NCBI RefSeq assembly: GCF_002812085.1 | Contig: NZ_NPDM01000001.1 | Coordinates: forward strand, 682,001-746,000 | DNA: 64,000 nt | Origin: Leptospira levettii | GTDB taxonomy: Bacteria > Spirochaetota > Leptospiria > Leptospirales > Leptospiraceae | Direction of reading: 5' to 3' | Shown: positions 18,246-27,624 of the stretch, piece after piece | Position numbering within the stretch: position 1 is the stretch's first letter | Layout: each line of letters begins with the position of its first letter | Notes under the pieces: generated by a model | Databases searched by the model: none | What the model was told of the DNA's origin: nothing | What the model saw: the letters and a program-made list of their open reading frames with translations, nothing else | Position numbers and translations under genes: made by a program

Positions 18246-18706
18246 TTCGCACCTTTCTCCCTAAGTAACTTAACTATCTCTTCCCTTTCGGAAAGGAGAA
18301 TTTCCGACAAAGCGGTGTGACCTTCATTTGTGACTACATTTGGATTTGCTCCAGCATCGAGTAATATTTTAACAATTTTCGGATAACGATTATAAGCTGC
18401 CATCATTAAGGCAGTATGTCCGTTTCTTGTTTTTGCATCTAAATCTACTCTCATAGAAACTAAGAGTGATACAATTTCTGTATGACCTTCTTTAGAAGCG
18501 ATCATAAGAGGAGTCAGTCTTTCAAACGTATCTTCAGGTGTGTTTAAATCGTACCCTTGTACAATTAATTGTCTGACTCTTTCTGTATTTCCAATTGCAA
18601 CTTGGTAATACAAATTATAAAAACGATCTTCTGATCTCGTTTGTACATTGGCACATTGGATTGTCAAAAGCAGGATACTGATAACAAGGTAATTGGTTCG
18701 CTTCAT
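18242..18706 (-). CDS. Ankyrin-repeat lipoprotein
   Basis: About 154 residues. The leader MKRTNYLVISILLLTIQC ends in a lipobox Cys. Three to four ankyrin repeats follow (ERLTPLMIASKEGHTEIVSLLVSMRVDLDAKTR, NGHTALMMAAYNRYPKIVKILLDAGANPNVVTN, EGHTALSEILLSEREEIVKLLREKG). ATG 18706 is preferred because it puts the leader at the N-terminus. First gene of a two-gene unit with the Gly/Ser/His-rich lipoprotein; ankyrin lipoproteins often act as periplasmic partner or inhibitor proteins, so a two-protein complex is a fair guess. Confidence 0.8.
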   Translation of the reverse strand: MKRTNYLVISILLLTIQCANVQTRSEDRFYNLYYQVAIGNTERVRQLIVQGYDLNTPEDTFERLTPLMIASKEGHTEIVSLLVSMRVDLDAKTRNGHTALMMAAYNRYPKIVKILLDAGANPNVVTNEGHTALSEILLSEREEIVKLLREKGAK

Positions 18707-18831
18707 GCCTACATTTTTACATGACCGAACCAATTTCGAAATAGTGGTTTTCCGCAAATGTGGAAAACTACTACAAATTCATTGCAAGGTATATTCTAAA
18801 AACTAAATTCAATACTCATTGAATGATTTCA

Positions 18832-19338
18832 TTAAATCCATTTACTCCAAGGAACAGAACCAAAATGATATAAACCTGACCAAATGGTAAAGACCATCCC
18901 TAACGAACCGAACACAAAACATAGTATCCACTGTTTCCATTCAATATGATGGTCTCTGAGTGCAAGGTATGTTAAGTACATGTAGATTGGAAAATATAAG
19001 AAGATAGCAGTGAAATAACCAGGAGAATACGCATTAAACTGAAACTGAGTGTAAATATGGAAAACAAAATTCCAAAACTGTTGCCCCGATACCCATAAAA
19101 ATAATAAAAAGGTAGAAATTGAATTCTGCTTTTTGAATGCAAAAAAAGTAAGTAGGAGTAGGACAACCATAAACATCAAATTGTTTATATAAAATACACT
19201 AACATCCATTTGTCCTTCTAAGATATATGTGACCCAAAAAGGAAATCCGTTTGATTCTTCGATCACATGAAAAAAAAATGCAATCGGAAAAAGCCAAATT
19301 AACTTCTGATAAAAGGAGTGTTTTTCAAATTCAATCAT
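18832..19338 (-). CDS. HXXEE-domain membrane protein
   Basis: 168 residues with five or six predicted transmembrane helices. The family signature HVIEE lies in the first helix (AFFFHVIEESNGFPFW), and NFVFHIYTQFQFNAYSPGYFTAI matches the second conserved HXXEE-family block. The conserved His/Glu set suggests a membrane-embedded metal or catalytic site, but no reaction is known for the family. Apparently monocistronic, between two lipoprotein genes on the same strand. Confidence 0.8.
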   Translation of the reverse strand: MIEFEKHSFYQKLIWLFPIAFFFHVIEESNGFPFWVTYILEGQMDVSVFYINNLMFMVVLLLLTFFAFKKQNSISTFLLFLWVSGQQFWNFVFHIYTQFQFNAYSPGYFTAIFLYFPIYMYLTYLALRDHHIEWKQWILCFVFGSLGMVFTIWSGLYHFGSVPWSKWI

Positions 19339-19366
19339 ATTTTAGTCTCCAATGTTTTCAATTTCC

Positions 19367-20650
19367 CTAATAAGATACTATCTCAACGGAAAAAGTATTT
19401 GTTCCTGCTGAAACAGGAAATCCAACTATCGGAGATAATGCTCCTGTTTCTGAAATCGTATACCCTGATACATTCCCATCTTGAGTATTAGAAGTATACA
19501 AATACTTTCCACTTTGGTCTATACTGATTCCAATAGGGCTAAATCCAGAACTAAATGGAGATCCACTAATAGGCGTTAATGTTCCATTTACTTGGTCAAT
19601 TTTGTATGCAGAAATGGTACCTTGCCCAATTCCACTATTCGCAACATATAAAAATCGATTGAATGGATCGACAAGAGTATAAGCAGGAGCTGATCCTGCC
19701 ATGATTGTTGATTGAGCTGTCAAAGTTCCTGTTGTTTGATTTCTAACAAATGGAAAAACATCTTGCGAAAAATAATTGGCTCCATAGACAAATTGTCCAT
19801 TCGGTGAGATTGCAACGGAAATGTTGTTCTCACTTGTATTATTTACACTAATGGATGTTAATAATCCACTCAATGAATCCAAACTAAATGTTTGGATTCC
19901 AGATACACTTGCTGCTGCCCCTGTAAGTCCAACATACAAATGTTTTCCAGTGGAATCAAATGCCAGTCTACCGACGGCACCTGCGGTTGGATTGGAAGTT
20001 GGTGTAGCAGGTGATACGATTGATAGATTTCCAGAGGGATCAATTGCCATTCTATGGATTTGTTGGGTGGTTTCAGAACTGGCAAATAAGTATTTTTCGG
20101 ATGGATCCATTACCAATGAATAGGGAGTCGATGGTAAAACCAAATCCGTCGATTTGGTCGATAAGATACCATTCTCTGGATTCAGACTGAGTGTAGACAC
20201 CGAAGTATTACCAACATTGGCAACATAAACGATTGTTCCAGCTGAATTGGTGAGGGTGAACCGTGGACGGTTTGTGAGTTGAAAAGGAGATCCCGGAACC
20301 TGGGTAATCTCACCAGTGGTTGCATTGATTCGAAATACATTGATGTTACTTGTTGCGAAATTTGTTCCAACATTCGAAACAAGTAAAAAACGAGGACTTT
20401 TCATCCGTTTTTGGAAAACTGTTCCACCACAAAATTGAAACCTATCACTCGTTGCAAGAAGTAGTATGATCGAATCTTTATATGAAGTTGAACTCGAATC
20501 ACATACTGAATTAAGCTCAGTCGGTTTGCAATGAAAGGTAACTTCGACACATGCTAAAATGAAAAAGAGAATGTGTAGGCGGTGAATGAATTTCCCTAGT
20601 ATGAATCCTAGTGTATTGAGTTTCCAAGTATTTGGCTCTTTCAGTTCCAT
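19367..20650 (-). CDS. Lipoprotein with YVTN/lactonase-like beta-propeller
   Basis: About 427 residues. The leader ends with FHCKPTELNSVCD, giving the same post-Cys module (CKPxxLNxxCD) as the propeller lipoprotein near 2 kb. The rest is a seven-bladed propeller with repeats such as RFLLVSNVGTNFATSNINVFRINATTGEITQVPGSPF and KYLYTSNTQDGNVSGYTISETGALSPI. It resembles 6-phosphogluconolactonase-like surface proteins, but such repeats are also common in non-enzymatic propellers. The frame also has a TTG one codon before ATG 20650. Confidence 0.77.
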   Translation of the reverse strand: MELKEPNTWKLNTLGFILGKFIHRLHILFFILACVEVTFHCKPTELNSVCDSSSTSYKDSIILLLATSDRFQFCGGTVFQKRMKSPRFLLVSNVGTNFATSNINVFRINATTGEITQVPGSPFQLTNRPRFTLTNSAGTIVYVANVGNTSVSTLSLNPENGILSTKSTDLVLPSTPYSLVMDPSEKYLFASSETTQQIHRMAIDPSGNLSIVSPATPTSNPTAGAVGRLAFDSTGKHLYVGLTGAAASVSGIQTFSLDSLSGLLTSISVNNTSENNISVAISPNGQFVYGANYFSQDVFPFVRNQTTGTLTAQSTIMAGSAPAYTLVDPFNRFLYVANSGIGQGTISAYKIDQVNGTLTPISGSPFSSGFSPIGISIDQSGKYLYTSNTQDGNVSGYTISETGALSPIVGFPVSAGTNTFSVEIVSY

Positions 20651-21009
20651 CAAGAATACAAACTAATCAGTTAGAACCGATCAAAATAAAGTCAATTAAT
20701 TGTTGAATCTAGAAAAATCTGTTTTCTGCATTGCCAATCAATCCAGATTTCTAACTCAATTGATCTCCTAATCCTACTGTTCGAGACAAAGAAGATTGTT
20801 AAGTGTCCCTCCATTTCATATTAGTTTCTATGACACTCTCATCATTCTCTAGTTTAACATTTAGGAAATAATTTTTTCTCAACAATTGACGGTAATTCTT
20901 TTGTCACATGGAAAAAAGAATTCGTTTTCCCAAGCATACTCCTGATAAAAAAATTACTGAACACCATTTAAATTGATTCGAATTGACCATACCAACTGTC
21001 GTAATAGGT
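20651..21009. other. Intergenic stretch between divergent lipoprotein genes
   Basis: About 360 AT-rich bases that must hold two divergent promoters. I see no open frame with coding character, no RNA gene and no strong hairpin. A TTG at 20983 could extend the downstream esterase by nine residues. Confidence 0.4.
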
Positions 21010-22107
21010 ATGAAACAGAAGAATCAATTTTTACATCATTCGGATTGTTTTCGATTTCAAATTACATTCGCATTTGTATTGAGTGTTCTTGGTTTTACCA
21101 TATCTTGTTCTGCCCTCCCAAATGAAATCACAGGAAAATCGGATGCAAACAATAATATGTTACTCTCCACTCTCCTCCTCGTTCAACTTAGCCAAACAAA
21201 CATCCCACCAACTGTGAAACAAAATGTTACCTATACTGTTTCTAAATCGACATTTGTATATGCACAAGCCCTAAGCCATTCGAATTGGGGGACAAGCACA
21301 ACCAGTGTAGTCAATTTAAGTTTAGATTTATATCTACCAGACAACGCGCCAACAAATAGACCTGCTATGGTTCTCATCCATGGTGGAGGGTTCACAACAG
21401 GATCAAAAGAGGATACAAACATCGTTGAGATGGCAAATTATTTTGCAAGTCGGGGCTGGGTATGTATTTCCATCAACTATCGATTGGTATCTGCTTACGG
21501 AACACTTTCTACTGCATGGGGAACATATGTGTTGAACTCATCCCTTACACCGACTGAAAAACAACAAAGTTATGCAATGTATCCTGCTGCTCGTGATGCA
21601 AAGGCTGCCGTTCGTTGGCTTTACGCAAATGCTTCAGCATATGGTATTAACACTAATTATGTGACTGCCTTGGGTGGATCTGCTGGTTCTTTTTTAGCCA
21701 ATATGTTAGGGATTACCAATGCAAGTGATTTTCGAGATGAAACATTAACTTTAAACGATACCACTCTTTCGACGACAAACTTGTTAGCAGGTTCCAAAAT
21801 CCATACCATCATTGACCATTGGGGTGGGATCAACCATATGACATACCTCCAAGCTATTACCGGTCAATCTAGGTTTGATATTAATGATCCTCCAGTGAGC
21901 ATTGTACATGGCACAGCTGATGCAGATGTTCCTTTTACTCAAGCGGAAGCATTACGAGATGCATACATTGCTTCTGGGGCATCTTATGAGTTTAATCCAT
22001 TGGTTGGCGCTGGACATGGTGCTTGGACTGCTACCATCAACGGTAAGTCATTATCTGAAAACGCATTCCAGTTTATTACTACAAAACAAAAGCTAACCGT
22101 AAACTAA
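21010..22107 (+). CDS. Lipoprotein carboxylesterase-like hydrolase
   Basis: About 365 residues. The leader ends GFTISCSALPN (lipobox Cys). The hydrolase core has the HSL/BD-FAE-type oxyanion motif HGGGF, SINYRLVS, the nucleophile elbow GGSAGS, an acid in GTADADVPF and a base His in GAGHGAW. Predicted to be lipid-anchored outside the cytoplasm, hydrolysing ester bonds of an unknown substrate. ATG 21010 places the leader at the start; TTG 20983 is possible. No same-strand neighbour close enough for an operon. Confidence 0.83.
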   Translation: MKQKNQFLHHSDCFRFQITFAFVLSVLGFTISCSALPNEITGKSDANNNMLLSTLLLVQLSQTNIPPTVKQNVTYTVSKSTFVYAQALSHSNWGTSTTSVVNLSLDLYLPDNAPTNRPAMVLIHGGGFTTGSKEDTNIVEMANYFASRGWVCISINYRLVSAYGTLSTAWGTYVLNSSLTPTEKQQSYAMYPAARDAKAAVRWLYANASAYGINTNYVTALGGSAGSFLANMLGITNASDFRDETLTLNDTTLSTTNLLAGSKIHTIIDHWGGINHMTYLQAITGQSRFDINDPPVSIVHGTADADVPFTQAEALRDAYIASGASYEFNPLVGAGHGAWTATINGKSLSENAFQFITTKQKLTVN

Positions 22108-22322
22108 ACAATTCTTTCTAAACAGAAAAGCCGATGAACTTTATGAAATTCTAATCTATTGGTTCTATGAGCAAATAAGTTCTAATTTTTTTAAATTCAT
22201 TCGGCATTTACCTAAAATTGACGACTAACAATTAAATATTTAATTAAAATAGATACTTTATAATTTATTGACTGTATTTTTATCGAATAAATAGAACAAT
22301 AGTATGGATTGAGGAAACAAGT

Positions 22323-23183
22323 TTGAAAGCCTTACATTTAATTCCATCTTTTCCTTTATTAGTGAGAAATCGAAACAATTTCATCTTAATATTTCCACTC
22401 TTAATCAATATAGCACTATCGTTATCCTGCCAAAATATCCAGATAGAAAATGCATGTGATCCAAATGGAAAAGTTTACACTATTACACTGATCACAAAAT
22501 TAATTTCGCAAGACCAGTCTTCACATTGTGGAGCCAATATATTCTCTCGATCCAAATCTCGTATTGCTTCCGACGGAAGTTTATGGACATCACGTACCAT
22601 CCCTTCTGGAAATTGGGTATCTATAGCTTACGGTAATGGTGTATTTGTTGCAATTGCTGATGGAGTTGGAAACTCAATGGCAGCTACTTCTAGCGATGGT
22701 ATTAATTGGACTCAACGAACAATGCCAGTAGGCGCATGGTGGATTTCTGTTACATTTGGTAACGGAATATTTGTGGCTGTTGCAAGTAGCAATAGTACAA
22801 TTGCAGCTACATCTACTGATGGAATCAACTGGACACAACGAACGTTACCTGCTCCCACAACTGGTTGGCAATCAGTTACATTTGGAAATGGTATGTTTGT
22901 AATTGTTGCTGATAACAGCAATACCTCGGCAACATCCACTGACGGAATTACTTGGACGCAACGAACTCTTCCGCTAAACAGGTATTGGTATTCCGTAACA
23001 TTTGGAAATGGTGTTTTTGTTGCAATCGCTTATAATTCTTCTATTGCGATAACATCAAACGATGGAATCAATTGGACAGAACGTAATTTACCAAACGTAG
23101 CAGACTGGTATACTGTTGCCTATGGTGATGGTGTATTTGTTGCTGTATCATATGGTTCTTCCTCTGCTGCTTCATCACCATAA
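22323..23183 (+). CDS. Lipoprotein with five-blade W..V.FGNGVFVA repeat
   Basis: 286 residues, TTG start preceded by GAGGAAAC. The leader ends LSLSCQNIQIENACD, the third copy of the post-Cys module in this window. It then has five tandem repeats of about 41 residues with the consensus W-x-S-V-x-F/Y-G-N-G-x-F-V-A ... A-T-S-x-D-G-I-N-W-T-x-R-x-L-P, a beta-propeller-type repeat. The last repeat stops at SSSAASSP, before its DGINWT part, and a dispersed repeat follows 13 bases later, so the C-terminus may have been cut by insertion or rearrangement. Confidence 0.72.
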   Translation: MKALHLIPSFPLLVRNRNNFILIFPLLINIALSLSCQNIQIENACDPNGKVYTITLITKLISQDQSSHCGANIFSRSKSRIASDGSLWTSRTIPSGNWVSIAYGNGVFVAIADGVGNSMAATSSDGINWTQRTMPVGAWWISVTFGNGIFVAVASSNSTIAATSTDGINWTQRTLPAPTTGWQSVTFGNGMFVIVADNSNTSATSTDGITWTQRTLPLNRYWYSVTFGNGVFVAIAYNSSIAITSNDGINWTERNLPNVADWYTVAYGDGVFVAVSYGSSSAASSP

Positions 23184-23195
23184 AATTGATATTCT

Positions 23196-23249
23196 GGGCG
23201 CACATTTCCGGCTCTCCTTCGGCGAGGGCGCTCAGTCGATCCGGGGCGC
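23196..23249 (+). repeat. Dispersed GC-rich repeat, copy B with different centre
   Basis: Shares the borders GGGCGCACATTTCCGGCTCT and GATCCGGGGCGC with copy A, but the CTTTGT hairpin centre is replaced by a shorter GC-rich segment (CCTTCGGCGAGGGCGC). It starts 13 bases after the stop of the repeat lipoprotein and is followed by an A7 run. Same orientation as copies A and C relative to the upstream gene. Confidence 0.7.
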
Positions 23250-23348
23250 AGAAAAAAATTCCACTTCCAACATTCTATTCATTTTGCATATTAAACCATA
23301 GAAATATACTGTTCAAATCCAAACCATAATTTTACAATCGTTATCTGA

Positions 23349-24473
23349 ATGAAAGATATATACCTTTTCTTATGTTTTTCGAGTCTAACAGCGATTTTAA
23401 GTTGTTCGAGTTTACCTGTAAAACCAAATCCAATTTACAAAGGTTGTAACCTAAGCTTCCGATTAATAGAATTGTATTCAGGTAGCCAAAAAAATAATTA
23501 TTTGTATGCTCCTGATCCCAAAATCAAAGTTAATCATAGTAGATACGAAGATTTATCGGATGTTTCTGAAGAGTGGATTCGAGCAAAACAAAATGGAAAA
23601 TATGGTTTTATCAATACAGAGGATAAACTTGTATTTGCCTACGATCTTGAATTCGTAGGTGATTATTCAAATGGATTTGCCGTATACCGTGATGGTGCCA
23701 GTTTTAGAGATCCAAAGGCATATTTAGATAAAAAAGGAAATCTGTTAGGTAATCTATCATTTGATGAGGCATATTCATTTTACAATGGTTATGCATTAGT
23801 TCAAAATGACGACAATTACGGAATTATAGATACAAAAGGAAAATTCATTTTACCTACAAAATATGATTTTCTAACTAATTTTCACAACGGATGGGCAGTA
23901 TTCAAACGAGAAGAACACCAGGGACTTGTGAATACAAATGGGATCGAAAAAAAATTTGTTCATGATCTTTATGATATTAAATCTTATTTTTATGAAGGGC
24001 ATCTCACATTTACTCACTACAAAAAAATGGGTTTGATGGATTCCAATTTTAAGATTCTAATACCACCTAAATATGATTATTTGGGACAAGTAAAGGAAGG
24101 TTTAATTCGATTTCAATTGAATCACAAATGGGGATTTTTGGATGAAACTGGGAAAATTGTTATCGAGCCAAAATTTGATGATGTGTATGATTTTTCAGAA
24201 GGTTACGCAACAATTAAGATCAAAGAAAAATATGGAAAGATCAATAAACGAGGAGATTATTTCATAGAACCAAACTTCGATTATATTGGCTCATTTAAAA
24301 ATGGGATCGCAATAGCAGAAGAAAATAAAAAGAGGGGCTTCATCACATTAGAAGCGGAATGGTTAGTTCCACCTATATTTGAAAGTGTAAGTGAAATCAA
24401 AGATGGCATTTTCAGTTATAAACTAAACAATTTATGGGGATTTGTTAATTTAAGAGGATGCATTCATAAATGA
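23349..24473 (+). CDS. WG-repeat lipoprotein
   Basis: 374 residues. The leader ends LTAILSCSS (lipobox Cys19). About seven or eight WG-type repeats follow, each carrying G-F/L-I/V-N/D-T/E-x-G-K/D and a later Y/F-D-x-x-x-x-F-x-x-G (KYGFINTEDKLVFAYD, NYGIIDTKGKFILPTKYD, KWGFLDETGKIVIEPKFD, LWGFVNLRG). Lipid-anchored beta-repeat protein; probably a binding scaffold. Its stop overlaps the start of the next gene (ATGA), so the two are co-translated. Confidence 0.85.
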   Translation: MKDIYLFLCFSSLTAILSCSSLPVKPNPIYKGCNLSFRLIELYSGSQKNNYLYAPDPKIKVNHSRYEDLSDVSEEWIRAKQNGKYGFINTEDKLVFAYDLEFVGDYSNGFAVYRDGASFRDPKAYLDKKGNLLGNLSFDEAYSFYNGYALVQNDDNYGIIDTKGKFILPTKYDFLTNFHNGWAVFKREEHQGLVNTNGIEKKFVHDLYDIKSYFYEGHLTFTHYKKMGLMDSNFKILIPPKYDYLGQVKEGLIRFQLNHKWGFLDETGKIVIEPKFDDVYDFSEGYATIKIKEKYGKINKRGDYFIEPNFDYIGSFKNGIAIAEENKKRGFITLEAEWLVPPIFESVSEIKDGIFSYKLNNLWGFVNLRGCIHK

Positions 24474-25084
24474 AAAAATTTACCTGGTTTTTAGTCTTTA
24501 CAATCGTTACCTCACTATTAATTGCGAATCCGCCCCCAGTTAAACAGCTAAAATCATTGGGGTTTTCTATGGAAGTTCCAGTTCATTGGGATGAAGTATC
24601 AACAGAAGAGTTTCAGGACAATCTGCAACGTGTCAATTTGGGTTCGCCAAAGTTTAATAAACTGTTACAAGAAAATTCAGAGATTCCAATCATTTCACTT
24701 CGAAAAGGAGACCTAGAGAATGATGAGTATTTGACGACAGTCAATGTCAAAATACAAAAAAACAATTTAGAGTTTCGAAACATACCTAAGACATTACGAA
24801 AATTGTTATTTTATGTTTCTCTCGAGTTGAAAAATTTTGACTATTTAATTGAACCAAAGACAGTTCGGATCAATGGAAATTTAGCAGGTTATAGTCTTTT
24901 TTCCTATTCTATCTATAATGAAAAGGAAGAAGAAAAAAAAATTATATCAGCAGTTTGGATTTTCCCCCAAAAGGATTATTTTTATTTTATTGGTACAGGA
25001 ATTCCATTTGAAGACTTCGAACCTAAATTAAATGAAATCAAAACAATAATTACATCAGTCAAAATTGAATCCAAGTCCCATTAG
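24470..25084 (+). CDS. Exported protein of unknown function
   Basis: 204 residues with a signal peptide (MKKFTWFLVFTIVTSLLIANPPPV). The mature part has a layout (LGFSMEVPVHWDEV ... IISAVWIFPQKDYFYFIGTGIPFEDFEPKLNEIKTIITSVKI) like small PsbP/DcrB-type exported domains, but I cannot name a family firmly. It overlaps the WG-repeat gene by four bases, so it is probably its partner. Confidence 0.62.
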   Translation: MKKFTWFLVFTIVTSLLIANPPPVKQLKSLGFSMEVPVHWDEVSTEEFQDNLQRVNLGSPKFNKLLQENSEIPIISLRKGDLENDEYLTTVNVKIQKNNLEFRNIPKTLRKLLFYVSLELKNFDYLIEPKTVRINGNLAGYSLFSYSIYNEKEEEKKIISAVWIFPQKDYFYFIGTGIPFEDFEPKLNEIKTIITSVKIESKSH

Positions 25085-25144
25085 ATATGTAATGGGACTG
25101 TATACAAGATTCGTATTTTCATTACTAAATAAAATCAAACCAAT

Positions 25145-25579
25145 ATGAATCTCAATTTAATGATTGTTATCTCTACTTCTTTACTCCTCATCCTGCTTGC
25201 TTCTATCCATATATACTGGGCATTTGGTGGATTATGGCCAGGAAAAAACAAACAAGATTTAAATAACAAAGTATTTGGAAGAGGAAACTATTTTCCATCA
25301 CCATTCAGCTGTTTTGTGGTAGCAATTGGATTGTTTTTGTTTTCATGTTTACCAATTTTATGGTTGGTTCGAAGCAATTTTGGTTTAAATCCGCAAAGTA
25401 TCAATATGATTCGGTATGGTAAAATTTTTGTAGCAATCGTCTTTCTTTTAAGAGGATTATTGGGATATCTCCCTTGGGTCACAAAATATTGGGTACCAAT
25501 ATTTGTATTCTATACAAAACGAATTTACAACCCAATCTCTCTTTTGATTGGCATTTCATTTTTAATAATGAGTGTGTGA
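25145..25579 (+). CDS. DUF3995 membrane protein
   Basis: 144 residues, four predicted transmembrane helices. The first helix ends in HIYWAFGGLWPG, the DUF3995 signature, and the third includes RGLLGYLPW. No function is known for the family. Possibly transcribed with the two genes upstream (60-base gap). Confidence 0.75.
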   Translation: MNLNLMIVISTSLLLILLASIHIYWAFGGLWPGKNKQDLNNKVFGRGNYFPSPFSCFVVAIGLFLFSCLPILWLVRSNFGLNPQSINMIRYGKIFVAIVFLLRGLLGYLPWVTKYWVPIFVFYTKRIYNPISLLIGISFLIMSV

Positions 25580-25681
25580 TTGTGTGGTGTGTTTAAAAAT
25601 CTTGAACTGAATTCAAAATGGAATCTTCCCAATTGAGATTCAAAATAGCTCTTACAAACAAACGTTTTATGTAACATTTGC

Positions 25682-25696
25682 TTAGAAAATTTCTAA
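25682..25696. promoter_or_regulatory. 15-base palindrome upstream of reductase gene
   Basis: TTAGAAA and TTTCTAA pair perfectly around a single central A. It lies about 65 bases before the RibD-like reductase start, within the probable promoter region. It is AT-rich, so chance is possible; no regulator assigned. Confidence 0.3.
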
Positions 25697-25759
25697 ATTG
25701 ACCTTGTAGAAGTCCAAAATGTACTTCCAAGCCAAAACGAAGCTTATATAAAAAGGCGA

Positions 25760-26323
25760 ATGAGAAAAGTTGTCTTTGGAATCAATGTTTCATCGGATGG
25801 GTTTTATGGCCATACAGGCATGGTTGTCGATGAGGACCTACACCAATACTTCACCGAATTTTTGAAACAATCAGACCAAATCTTGTATGGACGTATCACT
25901 TATGACTTGATGGTCCCATTTTGGCCTGATGTTGCAAAAAATAAATCAATGTCTCCCGTTAGTAATGAATTCGCTGACGTTTTTACTTCCCTTGAAAAAA
26001 TTCTCTTTTCTCATACGGTCACAAAAGTTTCAGATTCCAATACAACCATTGCTACTCGGTCACTCGAAGAAGAGGTAAAAGTTCTTAAAAAACAAGTTGG
26101 TAGGGATATTAGTATTGGAAGTTTAAGTATCGCATCTCAACTTTCTAGTTTGGGACTCATTGATGAATACCGATTTGTCATCCATCCGGTCATTGTTGGA
26201 CAAGGACCCAGGTTATTTAGTGATCACCCTTTAAAAACACCAGTTAGATTAGATTTGATAGATACCAAAATGTTTTCCTCTGGAAATATAGCACACCATT
26301 ACAAAACTAGAAGAGAGAATTAA
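25760..26323 (+). CDS. Dihydrofolate reductase-family (RibD C-terminal-like) protein
   Basis: 187 residues with the RibD_C/DHFR-like fold: MRKVVFGINVSSDGFYGH at the start, QILYGRITYDLMVPFWP in the nucleotide-binding part and DISIGSLSIASQLSSLGLIDEYRFVIHPVIVGQG. Families of this kind use NADPH, but many have no known substrate. It is followed after three bases by the DUF2200 gene. Confidence 0.85.
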   Translation: MRKVVFGINVSSDGFYGHTGMVVDEDLHQYFTEFLKQSDQILYGRITYDLMVPFWPDVAKNKSMSPVSNEFADVFTSLEKILFSHTVTKVSDSNTTIATRSLEEEVKVLKKQVGRDISIGSLSIASQLSSLGLIDEYRFVIHPVIVGQGPRLFSDHPLKTPVRLDLIDTKMFSSGNIAHHYKTRREN

Positions 26324-26326
26324 AGT

Positions 26327-26689
26327 ATGGAACCTACGCCAGAACACCATCAAAAAATTGCAAAAATGTCCTTTGCCTCCGTATATCCTATGTATGTCGC
26401 AAAAGTTGAAAAAAAAGGAAGAACTGTAAAAGAATTAAACCAAGTGATTGAATGGCTCACTTCTTTTGATGAAAAAAAAATTAAAGAACTGATCAAAGAA
26501 AATGTAACCTTTGATACATTTTTTTCAAGAGCATCATTGAATGAGAATGTATCTTTAATCAAAGGAATGATTTGTGGATATCGAGTCGAAGAAATCCAAA
26601 ACCCGTTGACCAAAAATGTGAGGTACTTAGATAAACTTGTTGATGAGTTGGCCAAAGGGAAATCAATCGATAAAATCCTAAGAAAATAG
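26327..26689 (+). CDS. DUF2200 protein
   Basis: 120 residues matching DUF2200 across its length: HHQKIAKMSFASVYPMYVAKVEKKGRT, then EWLTSFD and NENVSLIKGMICGYRVEEIQNPLTKNVRYLDKLVDELAKGK. Cytoplasmic, no known activity. Three bases after the RibD-like gene and 21 bases before the next, so it is the middle gene of a likely three-gene unit. Confidence 0.85.
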   Translation: MEPTPEHHQKIAKMSFASVYPMYVAKVEKKGRTVKELNQVIEWLTSFDEKKIKELIKENVTFDTFFSRASLNENVSLIKGMICGYRVEEIQNPLTKNVRYLDKLVDELAKGKSIDKILRK

Positions 26690-26710
26690 ACAGAACCTAA
26701 CCAATATCTA

Positions 26711-27598
26711 ATGAAATCAAAAATAACAGCTCCTCTTCTTATCATAATTGTCCTTTTCCCATTCACTATTTTTGGAGAATCAAAGCTCTTTATGATGTAT
26801 GGAATTAAACTCGGTCAAAAACGAAACTTAGTTTCCGAACTTTATGGCAAACCATTCAAATCACATACATTTGAAGATGGGTATAGTTATGATGCCTACA
26901 AATTAGACGAACATATATTAGTTGTGGAATCCGAGAACAAAAGGCCAGACTTAGTGTGGGCGATTCAAATCCAAGGAAATAAAAATCCAAAATACTATGG
27001 ACTCAATGAGATCAATCTAGGTGATCCAATTGAGAAAGTTGTTTCTTCATTTGGTAAACCAGACGAAATCAGAAATGCCTTTGATGAAGAAACGAAAGAA
27101 GAATTGTCTACAATCCAATATTACTCATACGATCGTAGTAGAAATTTTAGCATTGAAGTTCAAAACCAAAAGGTTTCAAGTATCAAACTCTCTTTTAAAG
27201 GATCGGCAAGTGTCAGCGAAACACTCGATATCAATGAAACATTTAAAATCTTAAAAAACAAAAACATATACAACATTGCGCAATTATTGGATCAAAATTT
27301 TGTATTAAAAGAAAAAGACAAAAAAGAATATAAAATCTCTGGAAATCCAATTCAGATCATCAATTCTAAAAATGAAATCTCCAATCGAATTTTTTATCTC
27401 CCAAATTCCCTTATCAATTTAAATCCAAATGAAATTTCAGAAAACGTAGACCTAACAAACAAGCAAAATTACATTTTTGGGAAGTATTTAAAAATAAAAT
27501 CAGGTGAAGAAATTTTCCATATATTCTTTTTAAAAACATACGAAGGATGGACTTTAAAAGAAGTCAATATCGAAACTACTTTAAAAGCTTCCGAATGA
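26711..27598 (+). CDS. Exported protein of unknown function
   Basis: 295 residues with a signal peptide (APLLIIIVLFPFTIFGES). The first half repeats a G-x-x-L-G-x-x-x-x-x-V-x-x-x-x-G-K-P idea twice (MYGIKLGQKRNLVSELYGKPF; NEINLGDPIEKVVSSFGKPDE), as in small exported SmpA/BamE-like or DUF4309-like folds. I cannot name the family. It lies 21 bases after DUF2200 and 26 before the HEFTH protein. Confidence 0.6.
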   Translation: MKSKITAPLLIIIVLFPFTIFGESKLFMMYGIKLGQKRNLVSELYGKPFKSHTFEDGYSYDAYKLDEHILVVESENKRPDLVWAIQIQGNKNPKYYGLNEINLGDPIEKVVSSFGKPDEIRNAFDEETKEELSTIQYYSYDRSRNFSIEVQNQKVSSIKLSFKGSASVSETLDINETFKILKNKNIYNIAQLLDQNFVLKEKDKKEYKISGNPIQIINSKNEISNRIFYLPNSLINLNPNEISENVDLTNKQNYIFGKYLKIKSGEEIFHIFFLKTYEGWTLKEVNIETTLKASE

Positions 27599-27624
27599 GA
27601 TCTCCAAAGGAAACTAACGAAACA

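Noticed and set aside
22323..23183. Frameshift restoring the fifth repeat of the lipoprotein
   Set aside because: Neither other frame after 23160 gives the expected DGINWT sequence, so a clean end is reported instead, with insertion left as a possibility.
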